Positions 6,695 to 15,572 of a DNA stretch of 64,000 nucleotides are shown here, piece by piece. Source of the stretch: Chitinophagaceae bacterium (lineage in GTDB: Bacteria; Bacteroidota; Bacteroidia; Chitinophagales; Chitinophagaceae); the NCBI GenBank assembly GCA_028288585.1, contig JAQBNL010000025.1, positions 1-64,000 on the forward strand, read 5' to 3'. The notes under the pieces are model-generated. The model worked only from the letters and a program-made list of their open reading frames with translations, was not told the DNA's origin and searched no databases. How positions within the stretch are numbered: the stretch's first letter is position 1; every line of letters starts with the position of its first letter. Both the position numbers and the translations under genes were made by a program.

Positions 6695-7996
6695 TCATTT
6701 TACATAAAAAGGAATGTTAGCCGTAGCTACCTTATTGTATCCATCACTTATGTATAAGAACAAGCGATAAGCACCTTCTTTTGCAGGTGTTTTCAAAATG
6801 GAATTGTTTAAGCTTTCAACAGTTACCGATCCCGGTATTTCAACGGGCCGTGATTCCCGGTCACCCCCATTTTTAAGGTCAGTGCTTTCAGGCAAAAGCT
6901 CCCAACGTATGGCCAATTTATCTTTATCCGGATCATTTGCAAATATGGCTACCGGGTAATTTTTATTTTCTTCCAGGTAAATGATATCAGTTGCTTTTTT
7001 ATTATTCAATAATACAGAATCCACATGTGGCGCACGGTCTTTTGGCCATTTGCCTGTCCATAAATATTGCATTACGTCAACAACTTCTGATTCTTCTCCT
7101 TTCTCTGTAAAAAGCCCATACCAGGTAGGTGTTCTTTCCTGCTTTTGACCCCATAAAAACACGTATGAACCTATACAGTGATTATCCTGTTTTATAGATA
7201 CCTCATACCTGCTCTTATACACTGCGGCTTTTTGACTGCTGGTTTCTTCTATGGATGCTTTCCAGGGAGTTTGCATACTTTCCCAATGGCCTGTTGGGCC
7301 CCATTCAGTTACCATGTATGGACCTTCCCATCCGGCAGAACGCAATTTTTGCGGTACACCGGCCAACCCACCATATTCCTGTATTGAAAGTAAATCAAGT
7401 TGGGGGCAACGTGATTTAATGTAATCAATTTCTCTTTTATTTATTCCGGCCAACATTGTTGTTACCAGGTGATTGGGATCTTCCTCGTGAATCATTTTTG
7501 TTATATCATTTACAGCATCCCAAACCTTTGGATTTTTATATTCAAGGTTAAGCTCATTGCCTATGCCCCATATTAACAGCGCCGGATAATTTTTGTATTT
7601 ACGAACTTCGAGGCGCAGCTTTTCCAACTGTTGTTTCACTGCAACTGTATCATTGTAATTAAAGCCATGACGCTCCCGGGCTACGTTTAAACCCATGGTT
7701 ACTGTTAATCCCAGTTGATTTGCTTTATTTAATACTTCTTCTCCATCCCGGGTATTCCAGGTACGGATAGAATTTCCTCCATACTTAGCCAAACGGTCGC
7801 TATAGCTTGTACCACCAGCTCCTTTTATAAAATAAGGCTTGCCATCTCTTAATAATATAAAACCATTATTTTTTGCAACGATTTTTGTTTTTACAGCACT
7901 ATCAATATTTTGTGTATAAGCAGTATTTAATTCGGATAAAAAAAGGATGCTAATTATACTTGATAATTTAAATAAAATCACGGTTATTTTTTTCAT
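6695..7996 (-). CDS. Clan GH-A glycoside hydrolase (GH2-like TIM barrel)
   Basis: A 433-residue secreted hydrolase. I chose the ATG at 7996 because MKKITVILFKLSSIISILFL is a signal peptide and an upstream start would overlap the GH3 gene. The barrel has the acid/base Glu in LLIWGIGNELNL (about residue 150) and the nucleophile Glu in MVTEWGPTG (about residue 230), the two-Glu arrangement of clan GH-A. The C-terminal 80 residues look like an immunoglobulin-like beta domain. Overall it resembles GH2 catalytic barrels without the GH2 N-terminal sandwich. An alternative is a beta-1,3-glucanase family such as GH158, which sits in laminarin loci of Bacteroides. It follows GH3 by 10 bp as the last gene of the operon. 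Confidence 0.75.
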   Translation of the reverse strand: MKKITVILFKLSSIISILFLSELNTAYTQNIDSAVKTKIVAKNNGFILLRDGKPYFIKGAGGTSYSDRLAKYGGNSIRTWNTRDGEEVLNKANQLGLTVTMGLNVARERHGFNYNDTVAVKQQLEKLRLEVRKYKNYPALLIWGIGNELNLEYKNPKVWDAVNDITKMIHEEDPNHLVTTMLAGINKREIDYIKSRCPQLDLLSIQEYGGLAGVPQKLRSAGWEGPYMVTEWGPTGHWESMQTPWKASIEETSSQKAAVYKSRYEVSIKQDNHCIGSYVFLWGQKQERTPTWYGLFTEKGEESEVVDVMQYLWTGKWPKDRAPHVDSVLLNNKKATDIIYLEENKNYPVAIFANDPDKDKLAIRWELLPESTDLKNGGDRESRPVEIPGSVTVESLNNSILKTPAKEGAYRLFLYISDGYNKVATANIPFYVK

Positions 7997-8006
7997 AGGT
8001 GCTATA

Positions 8007-10172
8007 TTATAAAGTAACTTTTCCTGTAAGTTTGATGGCTTTTGAAGATCCCCCAACAAGAATATCAAATACTCCGGGTTCTAATACCCATTCATTTTTT
8101 ATATCATTATAATATTGAAATGCATCTGCATTTAGTGTAAGTATTATTGTTTTTTGCTCACCTGGTTGCAGCATTATTTTTTCAAAAGATTTTAATTCTT
8201 TTTCCGGTCTTGGCAAAGTTGATTTTTCCTGTTTCACATAAACCTGTGCCACTTCAGCACCGGTAACGCTTCCGCTATTTTTTATATTAAATGTTACAGT
8301 AACTTTTTTCTTACTTCCCTGAACTGTTAGGTTGCTATATTCAAAAGTGGTATAAGAAAGCCCGTGACCAAATGCAAATTGTGGTTCTACTTTATAGGTA
8401 TCAAAATAGCGATAGCCAACATAAATATCATCAGTATAATATAATTGCTGTAAGTCTTTTGATTTCATGCCAATCTTTTCAGCAGGTGCATCTTCCAATG
8501 TTTTTGGAAACGTCATTGGTAATTTTCCTGATGGATTAACCTGCCCGAAAATTATTTTAGCTAATGCATTTCCGCCTTCCATGCCGGGATACCATGCCTG
8601 CAAAATTGCCGGCGCATTATTCACCCATCGGGTCATATCAATTGGTCCCCCGCCTATTAATACTACAATAGTTTTAGGATTTGCTTTTATCACAGCTTTT
8701 ATTAATTCATCCTGCCCGAAGGGCATGTACATATCAGGCTTGTCAGTATCCTCTGCGTCATAAGCATTGTCACTCCAAACGTTATAATTATATCCATGTG
8801 TCCAACCGCCTACAACTATTGCCACATCTGCTTTTGAAGCTGCATCTGCTGCCTGTGTAATTAATGTATTATCTGCTGTTGCTCCTCTTTCAATTCTATA
8901 TCCCTGGTTATACGTTATATTAATTTTATTGCCTCCTATACTTTTTAAACCTTGCAACGGAGTTACTTCATAAAAGGCTTTAGCCTGCGAGCTTCCGCCA
9001 CCCATTGCCTGATTTCTTTCTGCATTAAACCCAATTACCGCAATTGATTTTATGGATGATGACAGCGGCAAAATCCTGTTATCATTTTTAAGCAAAACAA
9101 TCCCTTCTTCTGCTATTTTAAGAGCAGTTTGCTGATGCGCTTTTGTATTATACTCACCTTTTTTACGCACTCCGTCAATCATATTTGTTTTGTACATCAC
9201 ATACAAAATCCTTCTTACTTTATCATCAAGTATTTTTTCATCAAGCTTACCATTTCTTATAAGAGTAACTACTGTATCCCCCATAAAAAATTTACTATAA
9301 TTGGGGTTAGGCAGCATACCCAGATCTGTTCCCATTTCCAAATCGCAACCATTCCAAAATGCTTCAAGTGTATTGTGAACTGCTCCCCAATCGCTAATTA
9401 CAGCGCCTTTAAATCCCCATTCTTTTTTTAATATCTGTGTAACCAGGTAATAGTTTTGTGTTGCCCACTGCCCTCTAAACTTATTGTATGAACCCATTAA
9501 AGTATTTACATTTCCTTCTGTAACAGCGGCTTTAAAACCCGGCAGATAAATTTCACGCAATGCACGCTCACTCATATTTACATTCACCGTGTTTCGTTTT
9601 GTTTCTATATTGTTGGCAGCATAATGCTTTACACATGCAGATATACCCTGGTCCTGCACACCTTTAATATAGCCTACTGTCATTTTTGAAATAAGGTATG
9701 GGTCTTCACTTTGGTACTCGAAATTCCGCCCGTTTAATGGTGAGCGAATAATATTAATGCCTGGTCCAAGAATAACATCTTTGCCACGAAAGTTAGCTTC
9801 ACTGCCAAGAACAGCGCCGAAGGCATAACCTAATTTAGGATTCCATGTTGCGGCAAGACAAACCCCCGTAGGGAGATAGGTTCCGGAATCATAAACATTG
9901 TTAAGGCCCGACCAGCCACGGCCATGCTCACGCCTTACGGCATGAGGCCCATCAGAAGTTACGAGTTCAGGAATTCCTAAACGAGGCACACCGCCTGATG
10001 TAAAAGATGAACTTGCGTGTATCATATGCACCTTTTCTTCCAGCGTCATTTTTTTAATTAATGCATTGATCTTTGCTTCTGTAGATGCATTAGTTTGTGC
10101 ATTTGCAGTTAATGCTAAAACTGTTGCAGTAATTAATAAAAGTATCCTTATAGGTGCTGATTTGTATACCAT
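8007..10172 (-). CDS. Glycoside hydrolase family 3 beta-glucosidase
   Basis: A 721-residue GH3 enzyme with signal peptide (cleavage after ...TANAQ). The N-terminal barrel contains VTSDGPHAVRREHGRGW, KHYAANN and the nucleophile Asp in AVISDWGA (about residue 260). The alpha/beta sandwich has GGGSSQAKAF and VVVGGWTHGYNYN. The C-terminal fibronectin type III-like domain starts near YFDTYKVEPQFAFGHGLSYTTF. GH3 enzymes remove terminal beta-glucose, so here it should finish oligosaccharides made by the GH16 and GH5 enzymes in the periplasm. It starts 9 bp after the GH5 gene ends. Confidence 0.93.
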   Translation of the reverse strand: MVYKSAPIRILLLITATVLALTANAQTNASTEAKINALIKKMTLEEKVHMIHASSSFTSGGVPRLGIPELVTSDGPHAVRREHGRGWSGLNNVYDSGTYLPTGVCLAATWNPKLGYAFGAVLGSEANFRGKDVILGPGINIIRSPLNGRNFEYQSEDPYLISKMTVGYIKGVQDQGISACVKHYAANNIETKRNTVNVNMSERALREIYLPGFKAAVTEGNVNTLMGSYNKFRGQWATQNYYLVTQILKKEWGFKGAVISDWGAVHNTLEAFWNGCDLEMGTDLGMLPNPNYSKFFMGDTVVTLIRNGKLDEKILDDKVRRILYVMYKTNMIDGVRKKGEYNTKAHQQTALKIAEEGIVLLKNDNRILPLSSSIKSIAVIGFNAERNQAMGGGSSQAKAFYEVTPLQGLKSIGGNKINITYNQGYRIERGATADNTLITQAADAASKADVAIVVGGWTHGYNYNVWSDNAYDAEDTDKPDMYMPFGQDELIKAVIKANPKTIVVLIGGGPIDMTRWVNNAPAILQAWYPGMEGGNALAKIIFGQVNPSGKLPMTFPKTLEDAPAEKIGMKSKDLQQLYYTDDIYVGYRYFDTYKVEPQFAFGHGLSYTTFEYSNLTVQGSKKKVTVTFNIKNSGSVTGAEVAQVYVKQEKSTLPRPEKELKSFEKIMLQPGEQKTIILTLNADAFQYYNDIKNEWVLEPGVFDILVGGSSKAIKLTGKVTL

Positions 10173-10181
10173 AATGATGAA

Positions 10182-11936
10182 TTATTTAAGACTGATGAAT
10201 TGAAAATAATTTAGTTTGAACTCACCTTTTATTATATGAACTTTAAAGCGGTTAATACCTTTAGTTAGAAGAATATTTTTTACAGTTATTATTTTCCAAT
10301 CCTTATCATTTGCGCCTTGCATTAATGAAATATTTTCTACCAGGGTAACGCCATTTATTGTTAACTGTATTTCACCAGCCTTACCTGATGCAGTGCGGAT
10401 ATTTAAATTAAATGTCCCTGTTTTAGTAACATTGATTGTGTATTGCAGCCATTCACCATCTTCTATCCAGCCTACATTAAATCCGTTGGTTATAGAATCA
10501 GTACAGGCTTCAATATCCACTCCGTCATTTCTATATTGCCCGCCACGGTTTCCCTGGGTTCTTTTACCTGTTGATACATGGTAGTTTGCAGAGTCATTAT
10601 CAAGATATGCAAAACGGTTTCTTCCTAAATCATAATCAACAGCAAATACAATTGCGTTTGATTTAATTACATGTTGCTTAAAAGGGATTGTTTCAAAAGA
10701 ATGAACCTGCCGGAACATAGCATCAACAACATCTTTATGAAAAACATTATTCTCTGCTTTTATATCTTCCGTTAACTGCATCAAGGTATTAAAAGCATCC
10801 GCTTGCGAAGGTTTTGGAGATTGCCCTTTCCAATAACTTATCAATTGTTTATAGCCATTGTTTTGTTTAACCTGCAAAGGATTATTTAAACCAAATTTTT
10901 TTAGTGGCCACCATGCCCAGCCAATTTTATTTTTTTCAAATAATTCGATCGCATCAGTAAACCATACATTTGAGTTTTCTCCTGACTCTCCGCACCATAC
11001 GGGTACATTGTATTTATCGCGGATATCTAAAAATTTTTGTATTGACTGCTGATCATTATTGTTCCAGTATTTATGAAAACTTACAACCATGTTGTTATCC
11101 CATAAAGGAAATATGCCGTTATAATTATTTGCCCAGCAATTTGCTTCAATAAAAATTATATGCTTTTTATCTACCTGTCTTATTGCTTCAGAAATATCCG
11201 TTAGCAATTTTTTAAGAGGAGCATTTTCTGTTTCGCCGCAACCATTTTTATCAGAAGCGTTTTGAAAACCCCAGTTAGTTTCATTAATAAGATCATAGCC
11301 GCCTATCCATTCTTCGTTTGCATAGCGCTCAGCTAATTTTTTCCAAAGAGTGATTGTTTTTTGTTTATTCATTTCACTTTGCCAAAGAGATGGTTTAGAT
11401 GTATCCCTGTCTGAGATGGCGATATCATTTCCTTGCCCCCCGGGTGCAGCATGCAGATCGAGAATGAGATAAATTTTATTTGCTTTACACCAGCTTAACA
11501 AACTATCCGTTAATTGAAATCCTTTGCTTAACCATGTATCCTTACCTGGCACAGGCTCTTGCTCTGTTGGAAGTGTAAACAGGTTATAGTGCATAGGTAA
11601 CCTTATCGAATTAAATCCCCATGCAGCCAAAGAATCTATGTCAGCTTTACGGGTGTGATTAGATAGCCATGCATTATAAAATGTATTTGTTTTTTCTTCA
11701 CCAATCAAATCTATGATCTTAGATTTTACAGCTCTTTGATTTGCAGCAATTCCACCTAACTGTAACATATAAGGTTCCTGCAGCATCCATCCGCCAAGAC
11801 CCATCCCCCGGAGAATTATTTCTTTGCCACTTCCATTTACAATAGCTTTTCCATTTACCTTAAGAAAGCCTTGCGAATATGTTGTATACTTCGAAAAAAA
11901 CAGGAGAGAGATTAGTAATAATCTTTTTAAAAACAT
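10182..11936 (-). CDS. GH5 glycoside hydrolase with C-terminal CBM6-like domain
   Basis: 584 residues with signal peptide (MFLKRLLLISLLFFSKYTTYSQ). The GH5 barrel (about 25-350) shows GFNSIRLPMHYNLF, LDLHAAPGGQ, the acid/base Glu in YDLINETNWG, and the nucleophile in VPVWCGESGENS. This resembles exo-beta-1,3-glucanase/cellulase-type GH5. The last 145 residues are a CBM6-type beta-sandwich: VDIEACTD, FNVGWIEDGEWLQYTINV, FNLNIRTASGKAG, and a closing FKLNYFQF. The binding module suggests attachment to insoluble or long-chain beta-glucan. It is co-directional with GH3 (9-bp gap). Confidence 0.88.
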   Translation of the reverse strand: MFLKRLLLISLLFFSKYTTYSQGFLKVNGKAIVNGSGKEIILRGMGLGGWMLQEPYMLQLGGIAANQRAVKSKIIDLIGEEKTNTFYNAWLSNHTRKADIDSLAAWGFNSIRLPMHYNLFTLPTEQEPVPGKDTWLSKGFQLTDSLLSWCKANKIYLILDLHAAPGGQGNDIAISDRDTSKPSLWQSEMNKQKTITLWKKLAERYANEEWIGGYDLINETNWGFQNASDKNGCGETENAPLKKLLTDISEAIRQVDKKHIIFIEANCWANNYNGIFPLWDNNMVVSFHKYWNNNDQQSIQKFLDIRDKYNVPVWCGESGENSNVWFTDAIELFEKNKIGWAWWPLKKFGLNNPLQVKQNNGYKQLISYWKGQSPKPSQADAFNTLMQLTEDIKAENNVFHKDVVDAMFRQVHSFETIPFKQHVIKSNAIVFAVDYDLGRNRFAYLDNDSANYHVSTGKRTQGNRGGQYRNDGVDIEACTDSITNGFNVGWIEDGEWLQYTINVTKTGTFNLNIRTASGKAGEIQLTINGVTLVENISLMQGANDKDWKIITVKNILLTKGINRFKVHIIKGEFKLNYFQFISLK

Positions 11937-12003
11937 AATAGAAATAAGATTAAAGTTGAAATAAAATATGAGTGCTTGTTTTTTATGTGAAAAAAATCAC
12001 TGC

Positions 12004-13239
12004 TTAAATGTTTTTATTTTTTTTAAAATATTGTAAAAGGTTATTTATTTTTTCATCACGATATACAGCAATTTTATGCGTACGTAATAAATAAAATGAG
12101 GTGGTATCACTTCCGGAAAGTTGAAATGTAATGGCCCGTGAGGGCTGCAGAGGCATATGACAATCTATACAATTTGCTTTCATAGTATTTGCCATTGCTT
12201 CATCCATTTTTAAAGAGCTATGATCAGTATCCTTATGGCAGCTTAAACATTTTTTAGAATATTCACTAACATCTGTACCTGCATTAGTATGCGGATTATG
12301 ACAGCTTAAGCAATCCATAGTTTTACTTTGCAAAAAGCATTTGCTCTGCGATAACAATTGATATTGGTTACCATGTACATCAAAATCAGAAGTAGTATTA
12401 TTATGAGAAGCCCATGGTAAAAAGAAATTTGCAAGTGTATCTCCCATTTTAAATTTAAAAGCAGAAATCTCTTTCTTTTTATCATTACCGGAATGACAAA
12501 CAGCGCAGACATCTAATTTTTGTTGCCTTGATAATGTATTGGAAGTAACAATATATTTTGCCTGTTTCACTTCAGGATAAGTAAGATGATAATTTACATG
12601 ATTGGTTGAAGGCCCATGACATCTTTCGCAATCGATCCCATTAATTAAAGAATTTTTATCTAATACTTCTTCTATCACCTTATTGCTTGCATTTAATTTT
12701 CCTTCAATGTATGAGCTATGGCATTCGAAGCAGCCTATCCCAATAGACCGTGTAAAATTTACAACGGAGGGATAGGCAGGGCTGGAAGCCCAGGTGTGTA
12801 CTGTAGTATAATATGAAATGGGTAACTCAAAAGTTTTATTACCCTGCCAGTATAAAAAAGTTTGTGCATGTTTTATGCCGAAAGTAATATCCATGCGATG
12901 TATTTCTGCCTCCTTTCCATTTACATATAAAACCTGGAACAGGCCACTGTCCCTGTGTTCCATAACAATTTGGGTTGCAGAATTAACTACAAAAGTATTT
13001 TGGCCATGAGTAAAACTTCCGAGTATATTTTTGTCTGAGGCTGTTTTAGTGCTGTTGAAATGAGAGGTAGCAACATAAGAATCATAAATTGATTTATGAC
13101 ACTGCCTGCAACTGGCAGAACCTATAAATATATCTCCTCTTGGGTCATTATTTTTTTCCACGCTATTAATACACCTTGATAGAATCATAATTAAACCACT
13201 GATCGTGAATATTAATATGAAAGATTTTTTATTTCTCAT
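12004..13239 (-). CDS. Seven-haem cytochrome c lipoprotein
   Basis: A 411-residue lipoprotein (lipobox ILSRC near residue 23) with seven CXXCH haem sites: CRQCH, CFECH, CERCH, CAVCH, CLSCH, CLSCH and CIDCH. The opening SASCRQCHKSIYDSYVATSHF is typical of cytochrome c554-like multihaem families. It should sit in the periplasm facing outer or inner membrane and carry electrons. No CuxAB-, MauG- or nitrite-reductase-specific motif was recognised. It lies inside the beta-glucan operon (67 bp before GH5, 51 bp after GH16), where such a protein is not expected. Redox partner and purpose are unknown. Confidence 0.88.
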   Translation of the reverse strand: MRNKKSFILIFTISGLIMILSRCINSVEKNNDPRGDIFIGSASCRQCHKSIYDSYVATSHFNSTKTASDKNILGSFTHGQNTFVVNSATQIVMEHRDSGLFQVLYVNGKEAEIHRMDITFGIKHAQTFLYWQGNKTFELPISYYTTVHTWASSPAYPSVVNFTRSIGIGCFECHSSYIEGKLNASNKVIEEVLDKNSLINGIDCERCHGPSTNHVNYHLTYPEVKQAKYIVTSNTLSRQQKLDVCAVCHSGNDKKKEISAFKFKMGDTLANFFLPWASHNNTTSDFDVHGNQYQLLSQSKCFLQSKTMDCLSCHNPHTNAGTDVSEYSKKCLSCHKDTDHSSLKMDEAMANTMKANCIDCHMPLQPSRAITFQLSGSDTTSFYLLRTHKIAVYRDEKINNLLQYFKKNKNI

Positions 13240-13290
13240 ATTCAGATCTACAGATTATTATTCAGCAATAAAGCAGGTACTATAATTGCT

Positions 13291-14496
13291 TTATTGAAAA
13301 ACTCTTATATAATCAACTATCATCCTTTGCGGGAAAGTTGTTGTTGCATCAGGGCTGCCAGGCCAGTCGCCTCCCACTGCTACATTGAAAATGAAAAAGA
13401 AAGGAGCATTAAAAGGGTAGGGGCTGGAGCCTACATCGGTTTTATTTACAGTAAGGAAAAGATTATTATCAACATACAATTTTAGCTGGTCAAGTTTCCA
13501 TTCCATAGAGAAAACATGGAATTGATCATAGAAGGAGCTGCCACTAAGCGTATAGAAATTTCCCTTTGAGCCATGTGTTGCTCCGGAAGCGCCATAATGT
13601 AAAGTGCTGTATGATTTTGATGGCTCCTGTCCTAAAAGTTCCATAATATCTATCTCTCCGCAGGCAGGCCATCCGGCGGTATTAATATTATTTCCAAGCA
13701 TCCATAATGCGGGCCATATTCCTTTTCCTCTTGGAAGTTTAGCACGGATATCAACCTTGCCATACGTGAATGATTTTTTATTTTGAGTAGTTAACCGGCT
13801 GGAAGAATAATTAAAACCGCCGATTGATTCCTTACGTGCTTCTATGATTAAGTTTCCATTAGATACAAACACATTTTTTGCACTGTTAGTATAATATTCC
13901 AATTCGTGATTGCCCCATCCGCCGGAACCATTGCCAATCTCGTAATTCCATGTACTCCCATTTAATGCTGTTCCCGAAAATTCATCATTCCACACAAGTG
14001 TATAACCCGGGTAAGTAAGTGGTGTAGTGAAGCCGGTGTTATCAGTTGTAAAGTTTATTCCATCTTCTGTAATAATAGTGCCTTTAGCCGAAGCAACGCC
14101 AATTGTACAACCTTTGGGATTGCTAAGCTGAACGGTGAATTCAAGATTATCCTGTCGTGTGTCAGAAGCATCTCCTTTAATTTGAACGGTAACTTCTGCA
14201 ATGGATTGATTGGCCGGAATACTAATTGTTCCGGATGCAGCTGTATAATCCCTGGGAGCAGTGGCTGTACCATCTGTTACTACATAATCAACAGTTACGG
14301 GAACAGTAGTTGTTTTATCTAATGTAATATTAAAATGCATGGTGGCTGTTGTGGTTGTTCTTGCCAGTGAAGCATTTTCAATTTTTACTACAGGCACAAC
14401 AGCAGCCGGGGTTGGAGAGGTATTATCTTTCTTAGTACATGAAAGAGCAGTTAAATTTAATACGGCCATCAATAGACCGCTGAATTTTTGCAACAT
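13291..14496 (-). CDS. GH16 laminarinase-like lipoprotein with Calx-beta domain
   Basis: 401-residue lipoprotein (lipobox ALSC, residues 17-20). Residues about 35-145 form a Calx-beta domain (DYVVTDGTATAPRDYTAASGTISIP). Residues about 160-401 are GH16, with YTLVWNDEFSG at the start, WPALWMLGNN, and the catalytic signature GEIDIMELLG (nucleophile Glu, helper Asp, acid/base Glu). The EIDIME form with the extra Met is characteristic of bacterial laminarinases (endo-beta-1,3-glucanases) rather than kappa-carrageenases or agarases. As a lipoprotein of a Sus-type locus it probably acts on the cell surface, cutting long glucan for SusCD import. Confidence 0.92.
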   Translation of the reverse strand: MLQKFSGLLMAVLNLTALSCTKKDNTSPTPAAVVPVVKIENASLARTTTTATMHFNITLDKTTTVPVTVDYVVTDGTATAPRDYTAASGTISIPANQSIAEVTVQIKGDASDTRQDNLEFTVQLSNPKGCTIGVASAKGTIITEDGINFTTDNTGFTTPLTYPGYTLVWNDEFSGTALNGSTWNYEIGNGSGGWGNHELEYYTNSAKNVFVSNGNLIIEARKESIGGFNYSSSRLTTQNKKSFTYGKVDIRAKLPRGKGIWPALWMLGNNINTAGWPACGEIDIMELLGQEPSKSYSTLHYGASGATHGSKGNFYTLSGSSFYDQFHVFSMEWKLDQLKLYVDNNLFLTVNKTDVGSSPYPFNAPFFFIFNVAVGGDWPGSPDATTTFPQRMIVDYIRVFQ

Positions 14497-14569
14497 AGTA
14501 ATTATTTTTATGACGCTATTTTGGGCTAATGTATTTAGCTGTATTTATAAGAAGGGCATGAAATAAGAA

Positions 14570-14595
14570 AGCACAGGACATTACTGTCCCGTGCT
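14570..14595 (-). terminator. Intra-operon hairpin between surface lipoprotein and GH16
   Basis: Inverted repeat AGCACaGGAC/GTCCcGTGCT with a 6-nt loop, followed on the minus strand by TTCTTATTTC. It is a moderate intrinsic terminator or RNA-processing/stabilising hairpin, placed so as to lower expression of the enzyme genes relative to susC/susD and the binding proteins. Confidence 0.5.
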
Positions 14596-14630
14596 ATGAA
14601 AACCTTAGTTCTTCTTTAAAATTTTACAGA

Positions 14631-15560
14631 TCAATTTGCTTTAAGTTTTATATACCATGCATTGCCTGTTTCAGTACCTTGAACTCTCAGGTACAAACTA
14701 GTTGCTGTAATAGATAATATTTCATATTCTTTTAGCACAGCACCATAACCAATAAAGGTATCAGTACCGCCTAAAAGTATAGCTGTTTTAGTTGAAGCCG
14801 ATGATGCAATTCCTGAAGCGGATGGAAGAAATGAAAAAGAAGATGTTCCACCACTATAATTGTAACATGCCTCACCTCCTGCAGCAGGAATGCCCGGAAG
14901 ACCTCCTGCTAATGCACCTGTTTTAGTGAAAGCACCATCAGGCGTTGCAACAGTAAGGGTATAGCCGTTAGACGTTTTAGTGAATGTGTAAGTTGCAGTA
15001 TAGAAACAGTTGCAACAAGCAACTTTTTCATTAATGCCTGCAGCCCACCATTCAGGCGTTACTGAAGTTGTGCTCCATGGGCCAACACCAAAATGTGCAG
15101 GTATAGTTTTATCTACACTCCAGCTTTTTGAGCCCGCCCCTGTAAGATTAGAAACGATAGTTGCAGAAGGTGTAAAATTACTTTGAACCTGGATATCTTT
15201 TGTTACCGTTGTTGCTGTACCGCCTGCACCATATGCTACTACTGTTATCCTGTAAGTGTTCAACCCCAGGGTAGTATATTTGTTGGTAGCCTTTCCATTG
15301 GCAAGAAATAGAAGGCTTATACCATCAGCGGCATTATAATCTATTTTATAAGAGAGTACATTTTTACCAGTCACTGTAACCTCCACATCGCCTGATCCAT
15401 CGCCATTTGGATGTGTAGCATCTACGCCGATAATCTTAGTGCCGATAACAATGTCAGTTGGAGCAGTAAGACTTCCCATGCTGTAATCTGTTTTTTTGCA
15501 ACTATTGATTACCAGCAATAGTGTAAATACACCTAAGTAAAATTTTATATTCTGTATCAT
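14631..15560 (-). CDS. PKD-domain surface lipoprotein (putative glycan-binding protein)
   Basis: 309-residue lipoprotein (lipobox VINSC, about residues 16-20). An N-terminal PKD/Ig-like domain (about 35-125; VEVTVTGKNVLSYKIDY) is followed by a C-terminal domain (about 140-309) that I do not recognise. That domain contains WSVDKTIPAHFGVGPWS, a Cys-Cys-x-Cys cluster (ACCNCF) and several aromatic residues. Position after susC/susD and another PKD lipoprotein, and before GH16, is that of surface glycan-binding proteins in beta-glucan loci. It lies 12 bp after the preceding gene, so it is co-transcribed with it. Confidence 0.75.
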   Translation of the reverse strand: MIQNIKFYLGVFTLLLVINSCKKTDYSMGSLTAPTDIVIGTKIIGVDATHPNGDGSGDVEVTVTGKNVLSYKIDYNAADGISLLFLANGKATNKYTTLGLNTYRITVVAYGAGGTATTVTKDIQVQSNFTPSATIVSNLTGAGSKSWSVDKTIPAHFGVGPWSTTSVTPEWWAAGINEKVACCNCFYTATYTFTKTSNGYTLTVATPDGAFTKTGALAGGLPGIPAAGGEACYNYSGGTSSFSFLPSASGIASSASTKTAILLGGTDTFIGYGAVLKEYEILSITATSLYLRVQGTETGNAWYIKLKAN

Positions 15561-15572
15561 GATAAATATATT

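Noticed and set aside
7997-8068. Longer N-terminus of the GH-A hydrolase
   Set aside because: It would overlap the GH3 3' end and bury the signal peptide; the ATG at 7996 begins the signal directly.
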